Source of the DNA: Lachnoclostridium sp. An76
Lineage (GTDB): Bacteria; Bacillota; Clostridia; Lachnospirales; Lachnospiraceae
Assembly: GCF_002161355.1 (NCBI RefSeq)
Contig: NZ_NFHL01000003.1
Coordinates: 1 to 64,000 of the forward strand
DNA: 64,000 nucleotides
Direction of reading: 5' to 3'
Made by a program: the position numbers and the translations under genes. Every line of letters starts with the position of its first letter. The stretch's first letter is position 1. Positions 25,168 through 34,635 of this stretch are shown here, piece after piece. Under the pieces are notes generated by a model. That model did not search any database. It was not told the DNA's origin and was given only the letters and a program-made list of their open reading frames with translations.

Positions 25168-25355
25168 CACCCTCTGCCCGTCCGCTTCTGTTTTCCTGTC
25201 TGATTCCCTGCCTGTTTTCCTGCCCGCTTCCCCATCTGCCCGATTCCTGTCAGTTCTGTTCTCCCCGTTGATATACCGCACCTCTTCAAATGTGGTTTTG
25301 TGTGGTTTTTCGTTTTATTTCCTGTGGTTTTTTGTCATATTTCTCGATTCTTATG
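25168..25355. other. Divergent regulatory region with three TGTGGTTTT direct repeats
   Basis: No gene is seen between the M20 promoter and the dehydratase promoter. TGTGGTTTT occurs at 25291, 25301 and 25323, spaced 10 and 22 bases apart and thus on the same helix face. The third copy ends about 25 bases before the -35 of the dehydratase operon. The set looks like an activator binding site, perhaps for a PocR/AraC- or DhaR-type regulator encoded elsewhere. Confidence 0.5.
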
Positions 25356-25384
25356 TTGCTATTCTCCTGTGATTATAGTATAAT
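25356..25384 (+). promoter_or_regulatory. Promoter of the diol/glycerol dehydratase operon
   Basis: TTGCTA (25356-25361), 17 bases, TATAAT (25379-25384). The start would be near 25391, leaving an ~84-base leader. The weak -35 together with the upstream repeats suggests activator dependence. Confidence 0.65.
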
Positions 25385-25474
25385 TATCTTTAGAAATGTC
25401 TGCCCGTACATATCTGGCGGCAGGCGGATGAGATCATACCAATATATAGTTTTCCGCAGGGAGAGTAAGACACT

Positions 25475-27139
25475 ATGAAACGTTCAAAAAGAATTGAGAC
25501 ACTGGATGCCCGCCCGGTCAATCTGGACGGCTACATCAATGAATGGCCGGAGATGGGCTTTGTGGCGATGAGCAGCCCTTATGACCCGGAGCCTTCCGTC
25601 AGGGTAGAGGACGGCAGGATCGTGGAGCTGGACGGAAAGTTCCGCGAGGATTTTGACTTTATCGATCAGTTCATCGCTGATTACGCGATCAATATCGAGA
25701 GGACGGAGAAGTCCATGTCCGTATCATCGCTGGATATCGCCAGGATGATCGTGGACATCAATGTCTCCAGAAAGGAGATCCTGGAGCTGATCTCCGGCAT
25801 CACGCCGGCGAAGATGGCAGAAGTCATGAACCACCTGAATGTGGTGGAGCTCATGATGGGGATGCAGAAGATCCGCGCGAGGAGAACGCCGGGAAACCAG
25901 GCGCATATCACGAACTTAAAGGACGACCCTGTTCAGATCGCAGCGGACGCCGCGGAGGGAGCCCTCAGAGGATTCGCAGAGGAAGAGACGACCATGGGTG
26001 TGGCGCGCTATGCACCGTTGAGCGCGATGGCGCTCCTGATCGGATCCCAGGTGGGACGCCCGGGCGTGCTCACACAGTGCTCCGCGGAGGAAGCGACCGA
26101 GCTGGAGCTTGGCATCCGCGGCCTGACGACTTACGCGGAGACGCTTTCCGTGTACGGCACGGAGAAGGTATTCATCGACGGTGATGACACACCGTATTCC
26201 AAAGCATTCCTGAACTCTGCATATGCATCCAGAGGATTAAAGGTCCGCTTCACCTCCGGTTCCGGTTCGGAAGTCCTGATGGGAAGCAGTGAGAAAAAAT
26301 CCATGCTCTACCTGGAGTGCCGCTGCCTCTTTGTCACAAAAGGCGCCGGAAGCCAGGGGATCCAGAATGGTTCCGTAAGCTGTATCGGTGTGACCGGCTC
26401 CGTCCCGGCTGGTATCCGGGAAGTGCTGGCAGAGAACCTTGTGGCAGCTCTCCTCGGTCTGGAATGTGCTTCTTCCAATGACCAGAGCTTTTCAAATTCA
26501 GACATGAGGCGTACAGCCAGGACCATGCTGGAGTTCCTTCCGGGGACAGACTTTATCTTCTCCGGCTATGCGGCGGAACCAAATTATGACAATATGTTCG
26601 CCGGGTCGAATTTCGACGCGGAAGACTTTGACGACTATAATGTACTCCAGAGAGATATGCAGGTGGACGGCGGCCTGAGGCCTGTCACAGAAGAGCAGGT
26701 CATCCATGTGAGGAACAAGGCTGCCCGCGCCGTGCAGGCAGTATTCCGCAATCTGGGACTTTCCCCGGTTTCGGACGAGCAGGTCGAAGCTGTGACCTAC
26801 GCGCACGGCAGCAAGGACACACTGCCCCGCGACGTGACCGCTGACCTGGCTGCCGCGGAAGACGTGTTAAAGCGCGGCATCACCGGCATTGACGTCGTAA
26901 AAGCGCTGGCGGAGACCGGGTTTGAAGACGTGGCGGCAAGCGTCCTGAATATGCTGAAACAGCGCGTTGCCGGAGACTATATGCAGACAGCCGCGATCCT
27001 GGACCGCGATTTCCATGTACTCTCAGGCGTGAATACTCCGAACGACTACATGGGACCGGGGACCGGCTACCGTGTGGACGGCGAGCGCTGGGAAGAGATC
27101 AAGCAGATCCCGCACATTATCAATCCAAAGGATATATAA
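25475..27139 (+). CDS. pduC: B12-dependent diol/glycerol dehydratase, large subunit
   Basis: 554 residues, full family length. The TIM-barrel subunit is recognised by RFEALDARPVN-like start (RIETLDARPVNLDGY), FDFIDQFIADYAIN, RRTPGNQAHITN and the C-terminal TPNDYMGPGTGYRV. It holds the substrate and the adenosylcobalamin contact surface and dehydrates 1,2-propanediol or glycerol to the aldehyde. Medium and small subunits, the reactivase and an adenosyltransferase follow in order. Whether glycerol or propanediol is preferred cannot be told by eye. Confidence 0.95.
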   Translation: MKRSKRIETLDARPVNLDGYINEWPEMGFVAMSSPYDPEPSVRVEDGRIVELDGKFREDFDFIDQFIADYAINIERTEKSMSVSSLDIARMIVDINVSRKEILELISGITPAKMAEVMNHLNVVELMMGMQKIRARRTPGNQAHITNLKDDPVQIAADAAEGALRGFAEEETTMGVARYAPLSAMALLIGSQVGRPGVLTQCSAEEATELELGIRGLTTYAETLSVYGTEKVFIDGDDTPYSKAFLNSAYASRGLKVRFTSGSGSEVLMGSSEKKSMLYLECRCLFVTKGAGSQGIQNGSVSCIGVTGSVPAGIREVLAENLVAALLGLECASSNDQSFSNSDMRRTARTMLEFLPGTDFIFSGYAAEPNYDNMFAGSNFDAEDFDDYNVLQRDMQVDGGLRPVTEEQVIHVRNKAARAVQAVFRNLGLSPVSDEQVEAVTYAHGSKDTLPRDVTADLAAAEDVLKRGITGIDVVKALAETGFEDVAASVLNMLKQRVAGDYMQTAAILDRDFHVLSGVNTPNDYMGPGTGYRVDGERWEEIKQIPHIINPKDI

Positions 27140-27157
27140 GAAAGGAGGAGGATACTT

Positions 27158-27850
27158 ATGCAGATCAATGAAGAATTAGTCAGACAGATCACCAATGCAG
27201 TATTAAGCCAGATGTCTCATACAGGCAGCTCCTCCGTTTCAGGAGACGCCCTCCCGGCATCTTCATCCGTGGTTCCTTCCATGGCAGGAAGAGACCGGAT
27301 CAACGAAGAAAAGACAGATTATTCCGGTTATCCCCGGGCACAGAAAGGGACAGACCCCAAGGAGGTCGTGATCGGCGTGGGCGCCGCGTTCCAGAGAGAG
27401 ATCAAGCGGACCATCTGTGACATCCCGCTGGACGAAGTGCTCCGGAATGTCAAGGCCGGGATCGAGGAAGAAGGGATGGTCCCGAGAGTGGTCAAGATCC
27501 TCGACACTTCCGACGTATGCTTCATGGCGCTGGAAGCGGCGAAGCTCTCCGGCTCAGGCATCGGCGTGGGGATCCAGTCCAAGGGGACCACGGTCATCCA
27601 CCAGAAAGACCTTTATCCACTCTCCAACCTGGAGCTGTTCCCGCAGGCGCCGCTCATGACCCTGGAGACTTACCGCCAGATCGGGCAGAACGCCGCAAAA
27701 TACGTCAAAGGCGAGCAGGTCGTCCCGATCCCGTGTACGAATGACCCGATGTGCCGCCCGAAATATCAGGTAAAGGCAGCTCTTATGCACATCGCAGAGA
27801 CCGAGCAGCTCGACCCGGAAGTCGGCGCTGTCGAATGGGAGGGAAGATAA
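27158..27850 (+). CDS. pduD: Diol/glycerol dehydratase, medium subunit
   Basis: 230 residues. The core (about 60-225: [30 protein letters not shown]) matches PduD/DhaC, which with the large subunit binds cobalamin. The first 17 residues ([14 protein letters not shown]) form an amphipathic helix followed by a Ser/Pro-rich linker, just like the encapsulation peptide that targets PduD into bacterial microcompartments. No shell protein gene is in the window. AAAGGAGGAGG is an excellent ribosome site. Confidence 0.94.
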   Translation: MQINEELVRQITNAVLSQMSHTGSSSVSGDALPASSSVVPSMAGRDRINEEKTDYSGYPRAQKGTDPKEVVIGVGAAFQREIKRTICDIPLDEVLRNVKAGIEEEGMVPRVVKILDTSDVCFMALEAAKLSGSGIGVGIQSKGTTVIHQKDLYPLSNLELFPQAPLMTLETYRQIGQNAAKYVKGEQVVPIPCTNDPMCRPKYQVKAALMHIAETEQLDPEVGAVEWEGR

Positions 27851-28243
27851 ATGAGATATCCTTTAGCAGAAAATGAAAAAGATTCGATCACGTCAAAGAC
27901 CGGAAAGAAATTTACAGATATCACGCTGGATGAAGTCATGAAAGACCATGTCGCTCCCGATGACATCAAGATCTCCCGCGAGATCTTACGGGCGCAGGGA
28001 CAGGTCGCCCTGGAGGCTGACAACCAGCCGATGGAGAAGAACTTCGAGCGCGCGGCCGAGCTGGTAGACGTGCCGGATGATGTGATCCTGAAGATGTATG
28101 ACAAGCTCCGCCCCAACCGCTCCACCAAGCTGGAACTGGTGATGATGGCGCAGGAGCTTCTTGAGAAATACAACGCGAAAAACTGTGCGCGTCTCGTCAT
28201 GGAGGCGGCAGAAGTGTATGAAAAGAGAGGAATCTTACTTTGA
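27851..28243 (+). CDS. pduE: Diol/glycerol dehydratase, small subunit
   Basis: 130 residues, of the PduE/DhaE size. The TPDDIKISREILRAQ-like segment (APDDIKISREILRAQG) and the C-terminal helical bundle with KLRPNRST identify it. It completes the alpha2beta2gamma2 enzyme. The start follows pduD immediately, with GGGAGGG inside the pduD end, and the stop overlaps the TTG start of the reactivase gene. Confidence 0.93.
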   Translation: MRYPLAENEKDSITSKTGKKFTDITLDEVMKDHVAPDDIKISREILRAQGQVALEADNQPMEKNFERAAELVDVPDDVILKMYDKLRPNRSTKLELVMMAQELLEKYNAKNCARLVMEAAEVYEKRGILL

Positions 28244-30075
28244 GTTATATCGCAGGAGTTGATATCGGAAATTCCACAACTGAAGTCTGCGTCGGAGAAG
28301 TCACCGGGAACGGGAACCTGACTTTCCTGACCAGTGCGTCCTGCCCTACGACAGGTACGAAAGGCACGGTCGAAAATGTCTATTCCGTAAAAAACGCGCT
28401 GAAGCTGGCCATGAGCCGGATCGGGCGCGAGACCTCTGACATTGACCTGGTGCGCCTCAATGAGGCAGCTCCCGTCATCGGCGATACCGCCATGGAGACG
28501 CTGACTGAGACTGTGATCACGGACTCTTCCATGATCGGGCACAATCCGTCCACTCCGGCGGGCGCGGGGCAGGCTGTGGGCGAGATCCTGCTGATCGGGA
28601 ACATTTCCCGGGGTGTCCCGGGGACACCGTACATCCTCGCGGCATCCGCGGAGCACAGCTACGAAGAGGTCGCCGCAGTGGTCAACCAGTACGGGAGCGG
28701 ATCCGGTCAGCACGATGGCATCGACATCGTGGGGATCATCCTGCAGGCCGACGAGGCGGTCCTTGTGGAAAACCGGATCCACAAAAAGGTGCCGATCATC
28801 GATGAGGTAAAACGGATCGACCGTCTCCCGGACGGAGTCCCCGCTGCCATCGAGGTGGCGCTCCCCGGCCAGACCGTGCGCATGCTTTCCAATCCCTACG
28901 GGATCGCCACGCTGCTGGGTCTGAACGCGGAGGAGACCCGCACCGTGACCCCCATCGCGAAAAGCCTGATCGGGAAGCGCAGCGCCGTTGTGCTCAAGAC
29001 TCCCGGAGGAAATATCCATGAAAACATCCTTCCCGCAGGGGAGATTTATTTTCACGGCGACCGGAATATCACGATCAATCTGGATGAAGGCGCGGACAAG
29101 ATCATGGCGGCAGCCGCGGACGCGGGCGATATCCGCGATATCAGCGGCCAGCCGGATACAAATGTAGGAAACATGCTCTCCCGTATCCGGACGGGAATGA
29201 GCGAACTTGACAAAAGCGCGGAAGCAGACATCCGCATCACGGATATCCTTGCTGTGGACACCCTCGCGCCGGTACTGATCTCCGGCGCTCTCGCAGGGGA
29301 GACCTGTCTCGAGAAAGCAGTAGGCATCGCGGCAATGGTGAAGACACAGAAGCTCCCAATGCAGGAGATTGCTGACCGCCTGAAAACAGAGCTTAACACC
29401 GAGGTAAAAGTCGCCGGTGTGGAGGCGGTCATGGCAAGCCTCGGCGCGCTCACGACCCCGGGCACAAAGCTCCCCCTGGCCATCCTGGATATGGGCGGCG
29501 GCTCAACGGACGCGGCGGTCATCTCTGACGACGGACATGTGACAATGACCCACCAGGCAGGCGCCGGGGAACTGGTGTCCATGCTGATCCAGACCGAGCT
29601 GGGCTTAAGCGACCGCCATATCGCGGAGCAGATTAAAAAATACCCGCTGGCAAAGGTGGAGAGTCTCTTCCACATGAGGATGGAAAACGGTCAGATGACG
29701 TTTGTGGACGATTCCATTGACCCCAGATTTTTCGGCAGGGTTGTTCTCCTCACAGAGAGCGGGCTGATCCGCATCGAGGAAGAGATCCCGATGGAAAAGA
29801 TCGTACAGGTACGCAGGGAAGCCAAGCGAAAAGTCTTCGTGACGAATGCGTTCCGCGCCCTCAGGAAGGTTGCGCCGGAGCACAATCTGCGAAACATCTC
29901 CACCGTCGTTCTCGTGGGAGGCTCGGCGGAGGATTTTGAGATCCCGGAAATGCTCATGGAGGCATTCACTGATTACCGCATCGTCTGCGGCCGGGGCAAT
30001 ATCCGCGGCAGCGAAGGCCCCCGGAACGCGGTGGCGACCGGGCTCGTACTCTCTTATGTAGGAGAACAGCAATGA
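28240..30075 (+). CDS. pduG: Diol dehydratase-reactivating factor, large subunit
   Basis: 611 residues starting at a TTG (TTGA overlap with pduE) supported by AGAGAGGA. The actin-like ATPase core shows VDIGNSTTEVCVG near the start and LDMGGGSTDAAV at about 418-429, with the swivelling domain in between. The factor exchanges damaged cobalamin from the holoenzyme using ATP. The small subunit follows with an ATGA overlap. Length is normal for PduG/DdrA. Confidence 0.94.
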   Translation: MSYIAGVDIGNSTTEVCVGEVTGNGNLTFLTSASCPTTGTKGTVENVYSVKNALKLAMSRIGRETSDIDLVRLNEAAPVIGDTAMETLTETVITDSSMIGHNPSTPAGAGQAVGEILLIGNISRGVPGTPYILAASAEHSYEEVAAVVNQYGSGSGQHDGIDIVGIILQADEAVLVENRIHKKVPIIDEVKRIDRLPDGVPAAIEVALPGQTVRMLSNPYGIATLLGLNAEETRTVTPIAKSLIGKRSAVVLKTPGGNIHENILPAGEIYFHGDRNITINLDEGADKIMAAAADAGDIRDISGQPDTNVGNMLSRIRTGMSELDKSAEADIRITDILAVDTLAPVLISGALAGETCLEKAVGIAAMVKTQKLPMQEIADRLKTELNTEVKVAGVEAVMASLGALTTPGTKLPLAILDMGGGSTDAAVISDDGHVTMTHQAGAGELVSMLIQTELGLSDRHIAEQIKKYPLAKVESLFHMRMENGQMTFVDDSIDPRFFGRVVLLTESGLIRIEEEIPMEKIVQVRREAKRKVFVTNAFRALRKVAPEHNLRNISTVVLVGGSAEDFEIPEMLMEAFTDYRIVCGRGNIRGSEGPRNAVATGLVLSYVGEQQ

Positions 30076-30416
30076 TCATTAAGAGACCATCTATCTTTAT
30101 CTACACTCATCAGGCGGACCCGGCGGTCTTAAAGGAAGTCTGCGCCGGGATCGAGGAGGAAGGCGTATTTTACGACACTGCTGAATTTCCGGATGAGTGT
30201 ATGGAAAAACTGGCGTATAAAGCGGCCCGTGATTCCATGCTGGGATCCGGGATCGGCATCTTCGGCACGGCAGTGTGCCTGAAAATGCGCGGTCTGGAAA
30301 AGGGGCGCAATATCGAGAGCTATCTTGCGCCCAGCCGGACCCAGTGCAGGAACATCGGCGCAAACAGCGCCCGCGCCATCAAGAAACTGCCTTTTAAGGA
30401 GGACTACGGAATATGA
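30072..30416 (+). CDS. pduH: Diol dehydratase-reactivating factor, small subunit
   Basis: 114 residues related in fold to the medium subunit of the dehydratase, which it displaces during reactivation. Recognisable parts are PSIFIYTHQ near the start, CAGIEEEGV, and a C-terminal GANSARAIKKLPFK. It overlaps pduG and the adenosyltransferase gene by 4 bases on each side, so the three proteins are translated as a coupled set. Confidence 0.92.
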   Translation: MIIKRPSIFIYTHQADPAVLKEVCAGIEEEGVFYDTAEFPDECMEKLAYKAARDSMLGSGIGIFGTAVCLKMRGLEKGRNIESYLAPSRTQCRNIGANSARAIKKLPFKEDYGI

Positions 30417-30973
30417 GTATCTATACAAAAACCGGGGACAGGGGAACCACATCTCTCATGAACGGGATCAGTGTTTCCAAGTCAGACGACCGCATTGAGC
30501 TTCTGGGCACCATCGACGAGCTGAACAGCCACATCGGCCTTGCAAAGGTACTGGCTGACGCCGCTCTGAAGGACCAGCTCTCTCATATACAGAAAAACCT
30601 GATGCAGATCATGGCCGGCGTCGCTGACCCCCGCTGTATGGATTACCGCTTTTCCGCGGATGAGACTTCTGCCCTGGAGCAGGAGATCGACCGGATCGAA
30701 AATTCCTTCCCCCGCGCCAAAGAGTTCGTCCTCTACGGCGGCTGCGAGCAGTCCGCAAGGCTGGACGTGGCAAGGGCTGTGGCAAGGCGCGCGGAGCGGC
30801 GCTTCCGTAAGGTAGAACAGAACTACGGCGCGGACGCCAAAGCGGTCCAGTATATAAACCGCCTGTCTGATTATCTGTACATGTGCGCCAGATACGCCGA
30901 TCACAGAGCGGAACACGAAAGGGCTGACAAGATCCAGGATCAGGTTGTACGGAATATCATGAAGAATATTTGA
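30413..30973 (+). CDS. pduO: Cob(I)alamin adenosyltransferase, PduO type
   Basis: 186 residues starting with the family hallmark MSIYTKTGDRGTTSL, followed by LGTIDELNSHIGLA and the C-terminal R-x-x-RRAERR helix and YINRLSDYLY. It converts cob(I)alamin plus ATP to adenosylcobalamin, the cofactor of the dehydratase. The C-terminal haem-binding DUF336 extension found in some PduO proteins is absent. Translationally coupled to pduH. Confidence 0.94.
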   Translation: MSIYTKTGDRGTTSLMNGISVSKSDDRIELLGTIDELNSHIGLAKVLADAALKDQLSHIQKNLMQIMAGVADPRCMDYRFSADETSALEQEIDRIENSFPRAKEFVLYGGCEQSARLDVARAVARRAERRFRKVEQNYGADAKAVQYINRLSDYLYMCARYADHRAEHERADKIQDQVVRNIMKNI

Positions 30974-30988
30974 AAAGGAAGTGTTGAT

Positions 30989-31534
30989 ATGCCATTACCA
31001 CTGCAGAACAAAGAGTATACCATTGATGATATCTATGCCCTGCCGGACGGACAGCGGGCAGAGCTGATCGACGGCCAGATGTACATGATGGCGCCGCCCT
31101 CGCGGAGACACCAGCAGATACTTGGTGCCCTATATCGTAAGATAGCGGACTATATTGACAGAAAAGGCGGCTCCTGCGAGGTAGACATCGCTCCATTTGC
31201 CGTATTTCTGAATGCAGATGACAGGAATTATGTGGAGCCGGATATCAGTGTCATATGCAATGCCGCCAGACTCACAGACAAAGGCTGTGCAGGCGCGCCG
31301 GACTGGGTCATTGAGATTGTCTCCCCGGGCAGCCGGCGGATGGACTACTACACGAAGCTGTTCAAATACCGCACTGCCGGGGTCCGGGAGTACTGGATCG
31401 TCGATCCGGAGAAAAGCCGGGTCACGGTTTATTCGTTCGAATCCGATGACACTGCAGAATATGCGTTCTCAGAGGCTGTCAAAGCCGGGATCTATGATGA
31501 TCTGGAGATCGACTTCAGCTCGATAAATATCTAA
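30989..31534 (+). CDS. Uma2-family (DUF820) endonuclease-like protein
   Basis: 181 residues with the PD-(D/E)XK-type core of the Uma2 family: YALPDGQRAELIDGQMYMM, NYVEPDISVIC (acidic active-site strand) and DWVIEIVSPGSRRMDY. Function of these proteins is not settled. It starts 15 bases after the adenosyltransferase gene with AAGGAAG and lies before the operon terminator, so it seems to be co-transcribed with the dehydratase genes although it has no evident link to B12 metabolism. Confidence 0.85.
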   Translation: MPLPLQNKEYTIDDIYALPDGQRAELIDGQMYMMAPPSRRHQQILGALYRKIADYIDRKGGSCEVDIAPFAVFLNADDRNYVEPDISVICNAARLTDKGCAGAPDWVIEIVSPGSRRMDYYTKLFKYRTAGVREYWIVDPEKSRVTVYSFESDDTAEYAFSEAVKAGIYDDLEIDFSSINI

Positions 31535-31564
31535 AAGGGAAAAGACTGCCTAAAGAAAAAGACT

Positions 31565-31608
31565 GCCGCCCCGGTGGTGTGACCATCACACTGCCGGGGC
31601 GGCTTTTA
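31565..31608. terminator. Strong terminator after the dehydratase operon
   Basis: GCCGCCCCGG (31565-31574) pairs with the matching arm ending at 31603, the loop itself being partly paired (GGTGTG/CACAC). TTTTAT follows on the plus strand and a run of A precedes, so it can also stop pyruvate kinase transcripts from the other side. Confidence 0.85.
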
Positions 31609-31643
31609 TATCGTATTGCACAGCCTTTAACCTGCTTTTTTGT

Positions 31644-33068
31644 TTAATACTCTCCCACTACTGTTGTCTTGATGAGGTTCGTATTTCCCGGACGTCCGAG
31701 CGGGACACCTGCTGTGAGCACGACCACGTCACCTTCCTCGACATATCCTTCCCTCTCTGCCGCTTCTGTCGCGTGCAGGAAGAGGATCTCCATGCTGTAC
31801 TCCTCGCGGATATGGACCGGGGACACTCCCCAGGACATGTTGAGCTGACGGCATGTACACTCATCCGGCGAGCAGCCCACGATCTGGCAGCCCGGTCTGT
31901 ACTTTGAGATCATCCTCGCCGTGTGCCCTGACTTGCTGACCGTAATGATCGCCTTTGCGTCCAGATCGATCGCCGTCATGCAGGTTGCATGGGAGATCGC
32001 GGTGGTCATATCCGGCTTTTCTTCTTTCTGACGCACACTGAAAAGCTGATTGTACGGGATATCACTTTCTGTCCTTACTGCGATCTTTACCATCGTTCGG
32101 AGCGCTTCTACCGGATATTTTCCTGCCGCTGTCTCGCCGGACAGCATGATCGCGCTTGTCCCCTGGTAGATCGCATTGGCCACATCCGTCGTCTCGGCGC
32201 GGGTCGGCCGCGGATTCTTCATCATGGAGTCCAGCATCTGCGTGGCAGTGATCACCTGCTTTCCCGCATTATAAACTTTTGTGATGATCTCCTTCTGGAT
32301 GACCGGCACGTCCTCCAGCGGGATCTCCACGCCCATATCGCCGCGGGCGACCATGATCCCGTCCGCTGCCTCGATAATGCTGTCAATATTGTTGACTCCC
32401 TGCTGGTTCTCTATCTTCGCGATGATATTGATCTGCTCCCCGCCATTCTCACGCAGGAGCTTCCTGATCTCTTCCACATCATCCGCTGTCCTCGTAAACG
32501 AAGCCGCGATAAAGTCAAAGCCCTCCTGGATGCCGAACAGGATATCCTCCCTGTCCTTTTCACTGATAAACGGCATGCTGACATCATTTCCCGGAAGGTT
32601 GATCCCTTTTCGGTTCGAAACCATACCGCCGTTCTTTACGATACAGTTCACATCCTTCCCTTCGATGCTCACGACCTCAAGGCCGATCAGTCCGTCATCT
32701 ATAAGGACACTGTCGCCCGGTTTTACGTCCTGATAGAGGTCTTCATAAGTGACAGACACTCTTTCCTGAGTCCCCTCGACATCGTCAGGAGTGAGGGTAA
32801 ATACCTGCCCTTCCTCCAGCTCGATCTTCCCTTCTGCAAATGTTTTGATACGGATCTCCGGCCCTTTTGTATCCAGGAGCGCCGCCACATATTTTCCCTG
32901 ACGTTTTCTGATCTCCTTTAATCTATCAAGACGCTCCTTCTGCTCGGGATGTGTCCCGTGGGAAAAGTTAAATCTCGCCACATCCATGCCTTCCCTGACC
33001 AGGGTTTCCATTACATCTCCCTTGTCGGTAGATGGTCCCAGCGTACATATGATCTTTGTTTTCCGCAT
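31644..33068 (-). CDS. pyk: Pyruvate kinase
   Basis: 474 residues from ATG 33068 (MRKTKIICTLGPST), with a perfect AGGAGG eight bases upstream; an in-frame extension to 33137 lacks such a site. MDVARFNFSHG, IIAKIENQQGVNNID, VARGDMGVEIP and ATQMLDSM are the catalytic and substrate-binding signatures of the barrel. The protein makes ATP and pyruvate from phosphoenolpyruvate. The extra C-terminal PEP-utilising domain present in Bacillus Pyk is absent. Monocistronic. Confidence 0.95.
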   Translation of the reverse strand: MRKTKIICTLGPSTDKGDVMETLVREGMDVARFNFSHGTHPEQKERLDRLKEIRKRQGKYVAALLDTKGPEIRIKTFAEGKIELEEGQVFTLTPDDVEGTQERVSVTYEDLYQDVKPGDSVLIDDGLIGLEVVSIEGKDVNCIVKNGGMVSNRKGINLPGNDVSMPFISEKDREDILFGIQEGFDFIAASFTRTADDVEEIRKLLRENGGEQINIIAKIENQQGVNNIDSIIEAADGIMVARGDMGVEIPLEDVPVIQKEIITKVYNAGKQVITATQMLDSMMKNPRPTRAETTDVANAIYQGTSAIMLSGETAAGKYPVEALRTMVKIAVRTESDIPYNQLFSVRQKEEKPDMTTAISHATCMTAIDLDAKAIITVSKSGHTARMISKYRPGCQIVGCSPDECTCRQLNMSWGVSPVHIREEYSMEILFLHATEAAEREGYVEEGDVVVLTAGVPLGRPGNTNLIKTTVVGEY

Positions 33069-33164
33069 GATTCTTTCCTCCTGTAAGCGCTTTACTTCTT
33101 TCTCATCCATTGTATCACAGGAGAGACTTTTCTGCATTGGGAATCCGATTTCTTTGCATAGTTT

Positions 33165-34517
33165 TTACATTGTAAAACTATGCTTCATCCTGCGGTAAAC
33201 GATCGCGATCACCAGCCCGAGCAGCGCCGGGCATATCCATCCGAACCCGTTTTCCGCAAACGGCAGCAGATCCCTTACCGCTTCCGCCGCTCTTTCCAGC
33301 CGGAGCGCATCTAATACCTGTCCGGGCAGCGCATTGACAAAATCCACTGCCGCAGCGGCCGCAGTAAATCCTGTCACCCATCTGTACACTCCGCCGTCAT
33401 TCCCGAAAAAGCGCCCGAACAGAGTGAGCAGGATCAGGGTGATCGCCAGAGGATACAGGAACAGGAGCACCGGCTTCGACCAGGACACGATCGCGTCCAG
33501 CCCCAGATTTGCTATAAGGAATGACAGCGTGCTGAATAAAACCGCCCAGACCTGATAGGATGGGCCCTTCGGGAATATCTTCCGAAATGTCTCTCCACAA
33601 CTTGTGATCAGCCCTACCGCCGTCTTCAGACACGCCAGTGTGACTGTCGCCGCCAGGATGACAGCTCCCGCCGGCCCGAAATAATGCTCCGCGATCAGGG
33701 CGAGCGCCTCGCCGCCATTAGGAGACACTGGGAACTGCCCCCGGCTCTGCGCTCCCACCACTGTGACCAGCACATAAATCACCGCCATCAGGACCGAACT
33801 CAGGATCCCGGAACGCACTGTATTTTTTGCCACATCCCCGGGATTTTCCACTCCCAGCCCTCTGATCACATTTACCACAATGATCCCAAACGCAAGCCCT
33901 GCCAGCGCGTCCATTGTATTATAGCCCTCCAGGAACCCCTGGTAGAACGCCCCCTCAGCATACACTCCCTCCGGCGCTGTCCCGGAAATGCTCCCCATCG
34001 GGGAGAGCAGCGCCCGGACGACCAGAAGCCCCAGGAAGAGAAGGAACAGCGGATTCAGGACCTTCCCGATCCACGTCAGTATCTCTCCCGGGCGCAGGGA
34101 AAAGAACAGCACCGCGGCAAAAAACAGCAGAGAGAATACTGCCAGCACAGCTGTCTGCACATTTTCCGGGATGATCCTCTCTATGCCCACCGTATACGCA
34201 ACAGTGGCACATCGGGGAATGGCAAAGAACGGCCCTATCGTAAGGTACAGGACGCAGGTAAAAAATTTCCCATATCTTCTCCCCACACGGCTGCTCAGTC
34301 CCATCAGCCCGTCCTCCCGGCTGATCCCCAGCGCCGCCACTCCCAGGAGAGGCAGCCCCACTCCGGTAATGAGGAAACCTGCGGCTGCCTGCCACATGCT
34401 GCTTCCCGAAAGCTGCCCCATAGAAACGGGAAAGATCAGGTTGCCGGCTCCGAAAAACATGCCAAAGAGCATGCTCGCCACAAAAACCGTTTCTCTTCTG
34501 TTCAATGATCTTTTCAT
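33165..34517 (-). CDS. brnQ: Branched-chain amino acid carrier, LIVCS/BrnQ family
   Basis: 450 residues with about twelve membrane helices. FGMFFGAGNLIFPVSMGQ near the N-terminus is the family signature. These carriers import leucine, isoleucine and valine with sodium or protons. GGAGGAG sits just before the ATG. It stands between pyruvate kinase and the integrase remnant, with ~100 bases to pyk, and could form a transcription unit of its own. No adjacent Lrp-type regulator is seen. Confidence 0.92.
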   Translation of the reverse strand: MKRSLNRRETVFVASMLFGMFFGAGNLIFPVSMGQLSGSSMWQAAAGFLITGVGLPLLGVAALGISREDGLMGLSSRVGRRYGKFFTCVLYLTIGPFFAIPRCATVAYTVGIERIIPENVQTAVLAVFSLLFFAAVLFFSLRPGEILTWIGKVLNPLFLLFLGLLVVRALLSPMGSISGTAPEGVYAEGAFYQGFLEGYNTMDALAGLAFGIIVVNVIRGLGVENPGDVAKNTVRSGILSSVLMAVIYVLVTVVGAQSRGQFPVSPNGGEALALIAEHYFGPAGAVILAATVTLACLKTAVGLITSCGETFRKIFPKGPSYQVWAVLFSTLSFLIANLGLDAIVSWSKPVLLFLYPLAITLILLTLFGRFFGNDGGVYRWVTGFTAAAAAVDFVNALPGQVLDALRLERAAEAVRDLLPFAENGFGWICPALLGLVIAIVYRRMKHSFTM

Positions 34518-34635
34518 AAGCTCCTCCGGCCTTTCTGTGTATATCTCATTACATACTATAATAATATACCATTCCGGTCAAATCTTATGTGAAAGGCGCC
34601 GGGAGCCCCGCATACTGCAGAAGTCTGTATATGCC

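Noticed and set aside
27766-29055. 429-codon open frame on the minus strand opposite pduE and pduG
   Set aside because: No motifs or ribosome site; the plus strand holds complete, recognisable subunits.
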